Notes under the pieces: model-generated
Seen by the model: only the letters and a program-made list of their open reading frames with translations
Database searches by the model: none
Told to the model about the DNA's origin: nothing
Program-made: the position numbers and the translations under genes
NCBI GenBank assembly: GCA_963669155.1
Contig: OZ022578.1
Span: 9,315,730 to 9,379,729, forward strand
DNA length: 64,000 nucleotides
Reading direction: 5' to 3'
DNA from: Arbacia lixula
Lineage: Eukaryota; Echinodermata; Echinoidea; Arbacioida; Arbaciidae
Shown here: positions 1-11,340 of the stretch, one piece after another
Layout: each line of letters begins with the position of its first letter
Numbering within the stretch: position 1 is the stretch's first letter

Positions 1-24
1 AAGTGATATCTACTCTTTGAGTCC

Positions 25-283
25 AGCTCTGCCCTAATCTGACAAAAGGAAGCAACTAACAAAACAGACTTTTCTTGGAAATGAGCAAAATGTGTCTGTC
101 ACTTGCATTGGTGTCAGTGCAACACCACATCATGTTAGATTGAATATCTCGCAGCAAAATTAATATTTCTTGTCCAGATTTTGCCTGTATATATAGGGAA
201 TGCTGGGTACAATCTAAGAATACCAATAACCCAGATTAGAGTGATTTGTCATTTGCATTATTTTGTCAGAGTAGGGCAGAGCT
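25..283. repeat. Short foldback element (MITE-like)
   Basis: Two 23-bp arms, 25-47 and 261-283, are inverted copies of each other with one mismatch (arm begins AGCTCTGCCCTAATCTGAC). They enclose about 210 bp of AT-rich DNA with no coding signal. This is the layout of a small non-autonomous DNA element. I see no clear target-site duplication, so the superfamily is open. It lies in or downstream of the TAF1C-like gene. A GGAC/GACA simple repeat follows at 300-350. Confidence 0.45.
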
Positions 284-360
284 TGTATGTTTGGACATAA
301 CAGGACGGACAGACAGATGGATGGATGGACGGACTGACAGACAGACGAGTCAAAATCACT

Positions 361-606
361 CTGTTTGTTTGTAGAACAAGCATGAGGAAGTGATTAGATT
401 CCTACTCTGATGTCAGGCTAGTATGCTTGCTGTCTGTTGTAAATCTGAAATTACACTGAACATTACAGACTGAACGGACAGCTGGACTGATGGCACGAAA
501 AATGGGCAACTGAAAAACTCAGTGTTTGTTTATGGAATAAGCCTGAGGAGGTGCTTTGATTCCTACCCTGAAGTCCAGCTGGTATGCTTGCTGTCTGCTG
601 TGGGCC
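361..606. repeat. Tandem duplication over a TAF1C exon/intron edge
   Basis: Bases 361-440 are a diverged copy of 521-606. The right copy holds the last codons and donor of a TAF1C exon (minus strand, ending at 567). The left copy keeps the layout, but the matching codons now include a stop. The spacer is a short GGAC/GACA-rich stretch. The left copy reads as a decayed exon end, not a used exon. Confidence 0.6.
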
Positions 607-3600
607 AGGGCGAGGCGGGGATGAGAGGCAAAGTGGCAATAGACCGGAACTGGCTTGCTGACTGCACCGGTCCCTTCAGTGTGGATGGCACTGCTTCCTA
701 ACACTCTAGGGGCACATTCAGAGAGCACACAAGGCACACAATCAGTACTGTGTAGTCATTCATTTAGTCATATTTCATACAGGGTAGCCCCATTAAGAGG
801 CTTCTTCTTTTCCCCCTGGTGGTGTGGGGGGGGGGGGGGGGAGGGCTCCATGTAAAAATGATACATCACATATTGTATGTATTCACATATGCATTCCAAC
901 TTTTACAAACAACAATATCATTTTATATTTCATCACATAAATTCAATGTAAAATGAAATGTTGTGGGGACAAAGAGCATACATGTGCTTTTACAAATTCA
1001 TCCACACTTATATCAGTGAGATTTGATGAAAAAAATCGAACTCAAAACAATCAAAATCTAACATGTGACAAAATCAGAGAGACTCATATCAACAAAGGAA
1101 GAAAGCCAGATAAATAGTGTGTTGAGAAATCAGGCCATCTACACCTAAGAGCAATAATCAGCAAAGAAGCAGGAAGACATATAATCTCATTATCATTGAT
1201 ATCACAAAAGTCACAGTCAATTTGATGGCATGTATACAAGGTGGACAAATATCAGGGAATCTATACTTCATCGGGCAGCTTATTATTGTGTGTGTACACA
1301 CATACTGAAAGCCTGTGAAGCCTGTGTTGTAGCTGAGAGTTGGGGCACATGATCAAAAAAGGTTTCGTTTTTTTATGATCAGATACAAAATCGGTATAAT
1401 TTGCTTCACTTAATACTAGCCTATCATAACCCTACACCGTATTCTAGCCTTGGTCCTAGCTCTAACCTCAGATTGTCAAGTTTAAGCAGTGAATTCATTG
1501 ATGATCTAGAGAGTACCCCAAATATCCTTACATCACCTTCTGACTTACATCTTTGATGTGTCAACCAGATGGATTTGTCCTTGGTCCGTTGAGAAAAGAA
1601 ACTCCCCATCCATCTCTGGGCTGCACGCAATATATAAAATAGTAGGCAAATAAACTGATTATCCCAAACAAATTCTACTAAAAATCTTATATTTAATAAA
1701 AACAGGTAATACCTCCAAGGACCAGATATGGCACATGTATCAAGAGGGAGCTTAAACTGTATAAAGTGACTGATGGTGAAAAGCATGGCACATCTTAAGC
1801 AATGTCATTTGAACTTAGGGGGAGAAAAAACAGTATCACTCTCTGGTGAAGATAAACTTTCAGTTGCACCCTGTGCAAGTATCAATTGCGGAATTGTTGT
1901 TTTGCTTGTTATACCTCAATGACTTCAATAACTCAAAGGCAACAATGCAATGTGTCAGTATTCCACTCAACAATCAACATTTTAAAAGCTGCTAAAAGCT
2001 GCCAAGAGTTTGGCATTGATAAAGCTATCACCAGGTATTGCCACAAAGAGATTTTACTCAAAATTCTTCTAAATACAGATTGACTTCACTGAGCAGCCAT
2101 TTTGGCAGTCCCATAGAGGTCTTCCATGTGTCTTTGGTGGTCTCCTTGCATCTTCTGCTGCTTTGGTCTACCCTTGAGTCTTGGCTGCTCTTAGCTGCTC
2201 CTGGCTGCTCTAGAAACAGCCACTCAAGGCTTGATGATATACTACCACAAACCTCTATAAGAAACACACACTCAAGGCTTGATGATATACTACCACAAAC
2301 CTGAGAGCCATTGACGTCACCATCATCTGTGAGGTCACATCCTGTATCAGACTGCAGCTCAGCGAGGCTTTCTTGGCTTTAGTCTGCAGGACGTAGCACC
2401 GGTAGTCACACCGCACTCCCACCAACATCTCTGGGTCAGATCATTCAAAGGGGGATAAAACTCAGGATAATTAAGTGACTTTGATAAAAGTATGGCAATT
2501 CTCCCTATTGCACTTAGCCGATATCAAGCGATATCACCTCGCGATACCAATATCTCATCTATTGCTCTTGGGACGTATACTTCCGGTAAGAGTTTGTCGT
2601 CGGCAGAAAGTGACCTAGAAATCACTTTTTTTTAATGAATTAAGCAGCGAACATTTTGTGTAGGGTTATGGTTAGTGTCAGGGTTAGGTTTAGGTTTAGA
2701 ATTAGCTTTAGGGTAAGTGTTGTGGTTAGGGTTAGGATTAGGGTTAAAATTCATAAAATTAGTTGGATGCCCTGGTCCCCTATTGTGCAGGATTGCAGTC
2801 TGCTGCAATAGATTGCAATCAGCTGTGATGTTGATCTCAGGCCTAACTGCAGTTGGAGTCAAAGGGTTCAACAATGACTTACAAGAGGAAAGTCACCCTG
2901 AATAACACAGCTAAACAGTGTACTATCAATGGAGTCAAAGGGTTCAACAATGACTTACAAGAGGAAAGTCACCCTGAATAACACAGCTAACTGAAGCTAA
3001 ACAATGAAAGCCACCCTGAATATCACAGCGAAACAGTGTACTATCAATTGACACAGCTAACACAGCTTAAATAATGACTTACAATAGGAAAATCACCCTT
3101 AATAACACAGCTAAACAGTGTACTATCAATGGAGTCAAAGGGTTCAACAATGACTTACAAGAGGAAAGTCACCCTGAATAACACAGCTAACTCAAGCTAA
3201 ACAATGAAAGCCACCCTGAATATCACAGCGAAACAGTGTACTATCAATTGAGTCAAAGGTTTAAACAATGTCTAACAAGAGGGAAGCCACCATAAATGAC
3301 TGAGCGTTACAGTAGAGTCAAAGGGTTGAATAATGTCTTACTGGAGAAAAGTCACTCTGAATAACAAAGCTAAAGTAGAGCAATTCGACTGTCACGCAGT
3401 CGATACAGATGCCTCCACCTCTTTGATAGCTCTATTTGGATTTATTCTCAGAAAACGTCTATGTTAGGTGGGCATTGAACCATTGAATTCCTATTGAAAT
3501 AAAAATATCATATTCTTTTTTCCATGTTTAGCCAAGTTTGGCAATGTTCATTGACCTGTGACCTTTACTTCTTTTACTTCTAATCTTACCAGACCAAATC

Positions 3601-6600
3601 CATCCTTGTATTAAATTTATTTAAAATTATCAAATTTTGGGGTGAAGTTAATTGACCTTTGACCTTTCAGAAATTTTACCCAAACTTTCACCAGTCTACC
3701 TCCATGAAGTGATACATCTCTGTACGTTTGGTTAGAATTGCACCACTGGATTTGGATTTGAGTTTATTGTGAAAAATATTAATTTTTGCAAAGTTCATTG
3801 ATCTTTGACCTCTGACCTTCCAGCAATTTCCCCAAACAATGTCACCAGTCTACCCCTGCGTAGTGATCCATCTTTTCACTATGTTTGTTTGGAATTGCAC
3901 CATTGGATTTGAATTTATTGTCAAAAATACAGTTTGGGACAGTTTTTGGTCAATTTTGACAAAGTTCATTGACCTTTGACTGTGAAATTTCAGGGATTTT
4001 ACCAAAAATATCACCAGTCTATCCCCAAGTAGTGATCCATCTTTTTACCATGTTTCATAAGATTTGCATCCTTGGATTTTTATTCATTGTGAAAAAGGGC
4101 AATTTTCGGAAATTTTTCACAAAGTTCATTGACCTTTGACCTCCATCACAATTGACCTCTATTTTACACACTTCATTGATTTCATGCAATACACACATGT
4201 AGCAAGTTTTAAGCAAATCTGGTTAACTTTTCTCAAGATATTGCCTAAACGGATTCAGGACGGACGGAAGGATGGACGGACGGACAACCCAAAAACATAA
4301 TGCCTCCAGCCACTTCATGGTGGAGGCATAAAAGTATGGGTACCAGTAGATATTTGTGTATATAACTCATGAATCACTAGGCCTGTAATCTTATAATCCT
4401 AGGATTGTGGATTATTAAGTCACGCAGTATAAACCCATCATTAGTTGTAGTTCCTGATTTGCTGAATTCAAAGCTGTCATTAGATGGCAGATATAAAACT
4501 ACCATATCCACATTGTTAAGAAACTACTAAAGGAGATAATCGTACATTGCTAGTATAAATGCCACTTGTTTGTAAAAGGCACTCGACTTGACTCCCTTCA
4601 GAACAGTTTGCATGTTAGATTGCAGCTCTTTGTGTGCCTCATGTGTCACAAGTCATTTACACACTTCCCAGCAAGCAGCAGTTCATTGAGCACACAAAGA
4701 GTTCAAGACAATCTGTCAATGAAGACCACTTAATCTGCTTACCCTGGCTGGTGTTTCAACACGTTGTTTGTAAGCTGCAGTGGAGCCTGAGATCAAATGC
4801 ACAGTGATTGCAATCAAATGCAATCAGCTCCATACACTGACTGCAGTCTGACTGCAATCAGCTGTCACATTGATCTCAGGCCTAACTGTGCGAACGACTT
4901 TAGGCACGACTGGTGACCTGTTCTTGTGCTAAAGCAGATTCTCAATTATTTTGATTCCCATCAGCTACAGTTGAAGTCTGATCTTTGCAAATTAAAGTTC
5001 TTGTTCTTAACATGCGCCTGAAGACAAAGCTTACAACTTGTAAAATTTGACAAGGATTGTTGAAAATCAACTCCTACTAAGAACAAATTGGGGTAACTGA
5101 TTTAGCACAAGAACAGGTCATCAGTCTTGCGTAAAGGTTGTGCATAGCTTACGAACAGCTTGTTGAAACGCCCCCCTGGGATTTGATTTATAGACGATGC
5201 AAGTGTCTATATACTTTTGTTCCCTTTCTGCACATCTGTAACGGACATGAAGTCATATCAGCTAACCTCTTCGATTGGATCGTCTGGAGTCGATCTGCCT
5301 GATGCAGCCCGCTACCTCTAGCTGGTGGAGGGATGACGGGGAGGGGGTGTAGCGGGGCACCATCCCCTCCTCACTCTCCACTCCTAAGGCGTGAATATCT
5401 GATGATTGAGAGAAAGCTAGCTAAGGATAGTGAGATCATTTGTTCTCCTCACTCAACCAGAGAAGTTCACATCCAGCTTCCTGCTCAAATACAGTAGATC
5501 GCCATGATCCCTCAGAATAACATTTGCTTCCACCAGACCTTTAAAGACAGCCCGTCCCTTTTTCAGATCACCACAAAACCATCGAAACATTGGCAAAACA
5601 TATAAAGTGTTAGCAAGCTGTATATTCACAATTTGAAACTGATACGTAGTGTAAAATTCAAATAATGCACGTTAACAACGCCTGATTAATAGTCTTTACC
5701 TCAGGCTCTTAGCAGTTTGGGTTGAAATATCTGCTTTATTGATTAATCTGTTTATTAAATTATAAAACGCATTATGAAAAAAAAAATGTCCTATAGAAGG
5801 AATCATCTCCAAAGTTTGGTAATTTCTCATAAAATTGGGATTTCACACACGCATAATAACCACATAGATACTGTAACAAAGACTAATACTTTTTTCGTAG
5901 TACGAAAAAAGTAGGTTTGAAATTTAACGGCTGAAATTTTTTACATATACAGAAAGCTTCAACATGCTATATTCTTAGAAATGGTCTTGAATCACACTTT
6001 CTTCAATTTACGATCGTGATAGACGATTTCAAATTTTAAGCTTGCAAAAGGGACGGACAATCTTTAACCTGTTGCTCATGGTTGGATATTCTGGCTTCTT
6101 GAGCACTAGGATGTCCAAATTTGCCCTAGATCCGCAGTAAACAAATAAACATGGCTAAATTGCACCCTAAAAGGAATTTCAAGTTCATTCGGGAAATTAT
6201 GCAGGAGTAGCCTGGCATGGAATCCAAGTGAGAAAAAGCCAGCCCGCAAATACTTCGCTTTAATAAAGAATAGGTTAAGAATGGCTAAATTAAGGCATGC
6301 ACAGTGATATTTTGAAAAGCTTTGACATGATTTAGGGAGATAATTGAATACCTCTGTGGTGGTGTCCATCACATCCTCCTGTTTTAAGAATGCACGTCTT
6401 ACCGATACATTTGAGTTTATTTGAGTAAAGGTTTCTTAAAAGTGATATTCACACTAATTTTATTAGTAGCTAATACTATACTGCCACTTTATACTGTGAC
6501 ACTTGATTTTTCAAACAATTACCAGTATACCTTAACATTATACAGTCACATACTGCTAGCAAGGTACAAATCTCAATGAATCTAAAGCAAACATCATAAC

Positions 6601-8139
6601 AACAACAACAAAAACATACAATCAATCATTACATACCAAAGAGTCAAGTAATTTAGCTCTCGTATTTCTCAATTGATAAAAATGCTACTTTGAAGATGTA
6701 CATACAGAAATAGCCGAGCAAAGGATACTGAGGGTATCTAGACCAGGGCCACTAGGGTAGAAGAGAACTCCACGGCAGTCTGGCTTATCTGACTCCTTGG
6801 CAGACAGAGACTCACAGGACAGGCACCCCCCGTAGTAGTACTGGTCATGAAACTGAAAGCAAGCAGAGATATGAACACTCGGTACGTCAGAGTGACCAAC
6901 ATTGGGGGAATCTCATCAGAAACCAGTGAGATATCTATCAAATACATAAAACCTAATAACAATAATCTATCAATAATCAGGGAGATTGGATAAAACCCAA
7001 TGCAGTATTATTGGTCTACTCTCAGGGAGTCTCTCGTAAAATCAGGGAGACTTTGCAGCTCTGAATATGGTACTCGTCTGTATTCAATTCTCTATACTCC
7101 AATAAAGGACAAGTTATCCCACAGTACAAGAATGAGGACTGAGTAGTTGACTGGCTAACTGACAAATGTTTGAATCTGTTAGCATGTGAACCTGATCACT
7201 CCCAGCTGACCCTACCATCCTGTTGATCTGCCCATGCAGCTCCTCCTGTAGGTATGGGTACAGCAAGGACCGTGGCACTCCTGCACACATGGCTTGATCC
7301 AGAAGCTGGGCGTGGTTCACTGCTGGCTTCTTCCTTTTCCTCTCCTTCTGCATAAAGAGAAGCGTGTCAAATAGTATCAACATCTTTTCAAATTGCATGC
7401 AATTTAACTTCAATTCACTCAATGCAATTCATTCACATCATATTAAATCAATAGATTTTAACATGAACATTACGATGAATATACAAAAAACAGAAAGAGG
7501 GTTAGGGTTTGGGTTATGATGTCTCAACCCTTACCCCGGCCTAGGCTGAAATTAGCAACCAAAAATGATTTAGCCCCCTAAAACCCACTTTAGGCGAAGT
7601 GGTATATCTGCGAGTGAATTAAATTGTATACCTAATTTTTAATCTGAATGAAATCAAAGCATGGAAGTTAAGGTAAACTTGTGAGTATATATATATGCCT
7701 TGATACTTGTTTTTATGAACTAAATGTATTTCTTGTGATATCCTAATCTGCAGTGCTGCTTGTACTGGTTATATCTTGTACAATTCTTGCATTACATGAA
7801 TACTGACTGGGGCACATGAAATGAAGTGAAGTGATAGTCTAAGGTTGTCAGCAACATAAACTTACAGATTCTTTGATGGCAGCAAGGTCTTCCTGTGGCA
7901 CCAAGTCCAGCAGCGGACCAAAGGATATATCAGGGTAGTTCAAGCAGCACTCATCCACCTCATCAATACAAACAGAATACACTTTATTATTTCACAGAAC
8001 CAATGTCTACTCTACATATAATGTACGGGGGTTGGCTTCTTCTTAAAGACAATGTGTCCATTTTGCAGATATTTTTTCTTTAAATTTATTTATTCATTTA
8101 TTTATTTATTTATTTTTTATTTTATTTTATTTATTTATT

Positions 8140-8199
<60 letters not shown>

Positions 8200-9791
8200 A
8201 AAATCCATGGAAAATAGAAGAAGGGGTTAGAAAATATATATGTGCCTTTGTCTGGGATGCCTTGGACTTCATTGCAATGGGGTCAACCAAAGTGACCCAG
8301 TGGAATGCTTCTAGCCTGAGTGGCCCTTTAGCATAGGGCAGCTGGTTAGCCTAGTTTGACCAACACCAGACCAGTCCACACAGGGTGGTCTAACTTGGGC
8401 CTCCATCAACTTCTGAAACTGACAAAATCACCACTCCTCCAATCTGAACCATTCTTCAGCTTAATCATCAGGTATTGTTGAGAGATGTTGAATGAATAGA
8501 GGAAGCATGCATAGAACCAACCTGTTGCTCTACATTGACCCCTGTACGTGTGAACCGGTCAACCAGGGATTTGCGGATGTAATCCTCATATGTTGCTTCA
8601 CAAATTGGTGAGCCTGGATAAGAAAACACACAGAAAAAAAATGTTTTAACAAATTTATTCCAAAATAATGCTTACTTTATTTGAAACAAAGTATTACCGA
8701 TTAAAATATTCCATCCACAATATTCAATGACACAGATAGCAGTTTCAACATTGTTTATTCAAGATTACATCCCTTATGTCCTCCCTTTTTTCAATTCTCA
8801 GGTTTAATTTATGTTGAGAGTATACCAAATAAAATAAATTCAAATGAATTGAGTATCACTAACAATATATTGTGGTGAGGTATTCTTCACTCTATGGATC
8901 CCTCTTGCAGGCTTAAAATATTAAGTGGTGTAAAAAACACACAATACATATTAAAGACAGCCTGTCCCTTTTCAGATCATCACAAAACCATCGAAACATT
9001 GGCAAAACATATAGAGAAGTGTTAGCAAGCTGTATATTCATAATTTGAAACGGATACGTAGTGTAAAATTCAAATAATGCACGTAAACAACGTCTGATTA
9101 ATAGTCTTTACCTCAGGCTCTTAGCAGTTTGTGTTGATATATCTGCTTTATTGATTAATCTGTTTATTAAATTATAAAACGCATTATGAAAAAAATTGTT
9201 CTATAGAAGGAATCATCTCCAAGGTTTGGTAATTACTCATAAAATTTCCACACATGCATAATAACCACATAGATACTGTAACAAAGACTAATACTTTTTT
9301 CGTAGTACGAAAAAAGTCGGTTTGAAATTTAACGGCTGAAATTTTTACATATACAGAAAGCTTGAACATGCTATATTCTTAGAAATGGTCTTGAATCACA
9401 CTTTCTTCAATTTACGATCGTGATAGACGATTTCAAATTTTAAGCTTGCAAAAGGGACGGACAATCTTTAAGAATTTCACAAAGCATGTAGGAAAGGATA
9501 AAGCTAAAAAAAAATAGTAATATTTTCAAAAGACATGCAATACATTTAAGCAAAATTCTTTCTCTTTTTTTGAGTGTCTGATAACAAACCTCCATTTGGC
9601 AGCAAGAAAGGCACACAGGGACCTGCAGGGCTCAGTCTGTAAGCAGACCTGTCCTTGACTCTGTGCTGGAAGGAGAAGACACCATCTTCTATATCACAGG
9701 CATGCAGGCAGCCAAACGCCTCACAGAACTTGGATCCCCTCGGCTCACAAGGGAAGTACTCAGGGAAGTGGGCAACCGGAAAGCCAGACAT
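567..9791 (-). CDS. TAF1C: TAF1C-like RNA polymerase I TBP-associated factor (5' part)
   Basis: TAF1C is a subunit of SL1/TIF-IB, which places RNA polymerase I on the rDNA promoter in the nucleolus. Exons on the minus strand: 9590-9791 (start MSGFPVAHFPEYF), 8522-8613, 7866-7958, 7216-7347, 6729-6852, 5267-5383, 2301-2430 and about 567-661. Phases join cleanly over the first seven. The call rests on collinear matches to remembered vertebrate TAF1C: DISFGPLLDLV, a QEELH helix, GVLFYPSGPGLD (human LVYPAGG), LEVAGCIRQ, VGVRCDYRCYV (human AVRSDYHCAVW) and FASHPRLALA (human FTAHPRVLTV). One exon of about 45 codons expected between 2301 and 661 was not found, and the phase there does not close. The gene continues past the left edge. 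The symbol is likely but not certain because the family diverges fast. Confidence 0.65.
826..841. repeat. Poly-G run
   Basis: An uninterrupted G tract. Similar homopolymers occur at about 11567-11584 and 11766-11780 (C), 36365-36378 (G), 47761-47780 (C) and 52765-52778 (G). Their lengths are likely polymorphic or subject to sequencing error. Confidence 0.8.
2221..2302. repeat. 48-bp duplication over a TAF1C splice donor
   Basis: A 34-bp block beginning CACTCAAGGCTTGATG occurs at 2221 and again at 2269 (period 48). The right copy contains the donor of the exon 2301-2430 (minus strand, AG|GTTTGT). The left copy carries the same AG|GTTTGT string, so a second candidate donor lies in the intron. 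Confidence 0.75.
2660..2745. repeat. Degenerate telomere-like repeat patch
   Basis: Irregular GGGTTA/TAGGGTT units, including GGTTAGGGTTAGGATTAGG near 2722. A weaker patch (CCCTAA on plus) is at 14192-14245 inside the hAT-like element. The units are too short and impure to be a telomere; these are interstitial repeats. Confidence 0.6.
2856..3372. repeat. Tandem repeat array in TAF1C intron
   Basis: About six copies of a unit with GAGTCAAAGGGTTCAACAA, AGAGGAAAGTCACCCTGAAT and AACACAGCTAAACAGTG, at 2856, 2932, 3131, 3248, 3313 and shorter pieces between. The first spacing is 76 bp; later units carry insertions, so a higher-order unit is likely. The array abuts the transposon-like element that starts near 3373. 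Confidence 0.8.
3373..4331 (+). mobile_element. CGGA/TGACC repeat family, copy 1
   Basis: A non-coding element that begins with a small palindrome (CGACTGTCACGCAGTCG) and ATGCCTCCACC, and ends after a GGAC-rich tract with GGTGGAGGCAT, so the ends form an 11-bp inverted repeat. The interior repeats a sentence-like block (AAGTTCATTGACCTTTGACC ... CACCAGTCTACC ... ACCATGTTTG) about four times. It carries perfect TGACCTTTGACCT at 3653 and 4130. Related copies are at 24266-25151, 27829-28766 and 33013-33441. I judge it a MITE-like family; no protein is encoded. Confidence 0.75.
4740..5180. mobile_element. Foldback element, family C copy 1
   Basis: The outer arms are inverted copies: GGTGTTTCAACACGTTG at about 4750 and CTTGTTGAAACGCCCC at about 5160. 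Inner arms match as well (GACCTGTTCTTGTGCTAAA at 4915 against TTTAGCACAAGAACAGGTC at 5101). A related copy is at 15380-15531. It is non-coding and MITE-like. Confidence 0.65.
5541..6067. mobile_element. piggyBac-like MITE, copy 1
   Basis: Flanked by TTAA on both sides (5541-5544 and 6064-6067), the target choice of piggyBac elements. The termini are imperfect inverted repeats, AGACAGCCCGTCCCTTTT and AAAAGGGACGGACAATCT. Internally there is a palindrome with arms ACTTTTTTCGTA. No transposase remains; the body is 519 bp and AT-rich. It sits in TAF1C intronic DNA upstream of the exon 5267-5383. Confidence 0.8.
8084..8199. repeat. (TTTA)n, poly-T, poly-G composite simple repeat
   Basis: Pure TTTA-type repeats pass into a T tract of about 35 bases and then a G tract of about 20 bases, in a TAF1C intron. 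Such a junction is prone to slippage and assembly error. Confidence 0.9.
8951..9471. mobile_element. piggyBac-like MITE, copy 2
   Basis: The same element as 5541-6067, in the same orientation and nearly identical, again flanked by TTAA (8951-8954, 9468-9471). The few differences from copy 1 include a missing GGGAT-type stretch near 9245. Two copies within 3.4 kb in introns of the same gene suggest recent local activity or duplication. Confidence 0.8.
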
Positions 9792-10105
9792 TCTGTCATT
9801 ATCTGGTCTAGTCTAGCACTGCAAGTTCCTGTCTGAAAGATCAAAAATGCGAATAGAAATGTCAAAAAGAGTAGGTCTTTGTGGTGCTATTCTGAAATGT
9901 TAAGATGTTGTTGTCCTAACTCAAGCTAGTTTTCCTCCTACAAACATGATAATCCAAATTTACTCCTAACTTCATTGAAATTTATGCAAATCAACAAGTT
10001 CGGAAGATTGGGTATGCCAGAAAGAGTGCAACAATATCATACAAGTACAACAAAGAAAGATCCTTAGTCCAGAACTGTTCACGCTCACTAGCATAAATTT
10101 TAAGT

Positions 10106-10440
10106 AGCATAGGGTCTCTGTACTAGTACTGTAGGTCGTTGGATTCGCTGATATTGCATCAGGCTCCCCTGAATGCCCTACTTGGGAATATGTCAAAAAT
10201 TATAATTTCGAATAAAGAATACCCCGAGGCCCGAATGAGACAGTTATTCCGGTCTAGCATAGCCATAGCAAGCGCTAGCTAGCCGACCGGCGGGCGGGCC
10301 GAGCTGAGGAGCGACAGGCCTCGCTCTTTGATCCGCTGGGTGTGCAGTTCTGCAATTCTGCGGACAACAAATTCGTCTACACTGCCATGGACAATCTCAA
10401 ATCCTTCCAACGCTTTGATGGAAAGGCAGGACGGTTAATA
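10106..10440 (-). promoter_or_regulatory. Likely 5' region/promoter of the TAF1C-like gene
   Basis: A GC-rich patch (10255-10330, CGGCGGGCGGGCCGAG) lies about 500 bp upstream of the TAF1C start codon, in otherwise AT-rich DNA. The flank 10106-10260 resembles 45346-45460 beside the POLG 5' end, in the same orientation relative to each gene. A CTTTCAG upstream of the start codon could be the acceptor of a coding exon joined to an untranslated first exon here. The transcription start cannot be fixed by eye. Confidence 0.4.
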
Positions 10441-11303
10441 ACTAAAAGTTAGGATATTGGTGTCAATAAATTACATACCTGTGCAAATTAAAGAGCTTCG
10501 TAAACTAGCTTTGGCAGTTCCTACACCCCAGGGTTTAGGCTCGCTGTGGGGCCGGGGCACACCATAGTCCCGTACCGTTCTGTGCTATATTTTTGTATTC
10601 ACACGTGTGTGTGCCTCTCTCTCTCCGTGAGAAAGTTCCCCATTACCTAATAGCGACGTACCATTTCTGGCGTCTGCTACGAACGAGGAAATACCGGTGT
10701 AATTTGTACGGTGTCTTTAAAAATGCAAACGAACATTTGTGGACTACTGAAAGGTCCGTTTCCTTGATTTTTCTTGGAACGTGAAAACATCTGTCTTCTT
10801 AATTAAGATTGATGATTAAGTCCAACTTGAAAATGTTATACGAGTGGCATCAATGGCCATGTACGCGCGAGAAATGCGTTTCATTCTTTTGAAACGTTGG
10901 GGCTTTGAAAATAACCGTCTGACATTTGAACTGCTAAACATTAATGATGGATGGGGTGAAGGTGAATGCATGTAGTTGCTCTTAAATAGTCTCATATCTA
11001 GGTCACCTGCCAGGAATTTTTGTTTGGGTCTTAATTTTTCATATTTGAATTAAGGCTCAACCGGCATATTACACACTTTAGATAAATTATTTTATACCTG
11101 AAAATGGACACAAAAATGAAACTTAAAGATCTTTACGCCGCAGTTCAAAGTCGCATTCCAAAATTTTGTGTTTCGACATATCTTATACTGTTTCAAATTG
11201 AACGAAATTCACATAATATGCCTGGCAATGGAAATACATTTTACAAAATGTCGAGACTTTTTGACTGGAGGTGAAAATTAAGTGAAAAGTCGTTTTTTTA
11301 CTC

Positions 11304-11340
11304 CCCGCCTGTGACCTATATGATATAGGTCACAGGCGGG
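11304..11340. repeat. Perfect 18-bp hairpin
   Basis: CCCGCCTGTGACCTATAT, one G, then the exact reverse complement. It lies between the divergent TAF1C and RBM8A genes. It could be the centre of a foldback element; no outer repeats were recognised. Confidence 0.85.

Noticed and set aside
1424-1786. 120-codon minus ORF in the TAF1C region
   Set aside because: No match to TAF1C order or any family I know; hydrophobic, AT-rich, no consistent splice sites.
2660-2745. Telomere
   Set aside because: The TTAGGG-like units are few and impure, and genes lie on both sides.
6706-6728. Alternative end of the TAF1C exon at a stronger GTATGT donor (6706)
   Set aside because: It leaves a phase that does not fit the next exon; the weaker donor ending the exon at 6729 keeps the frame and better fits the TAF1C order.
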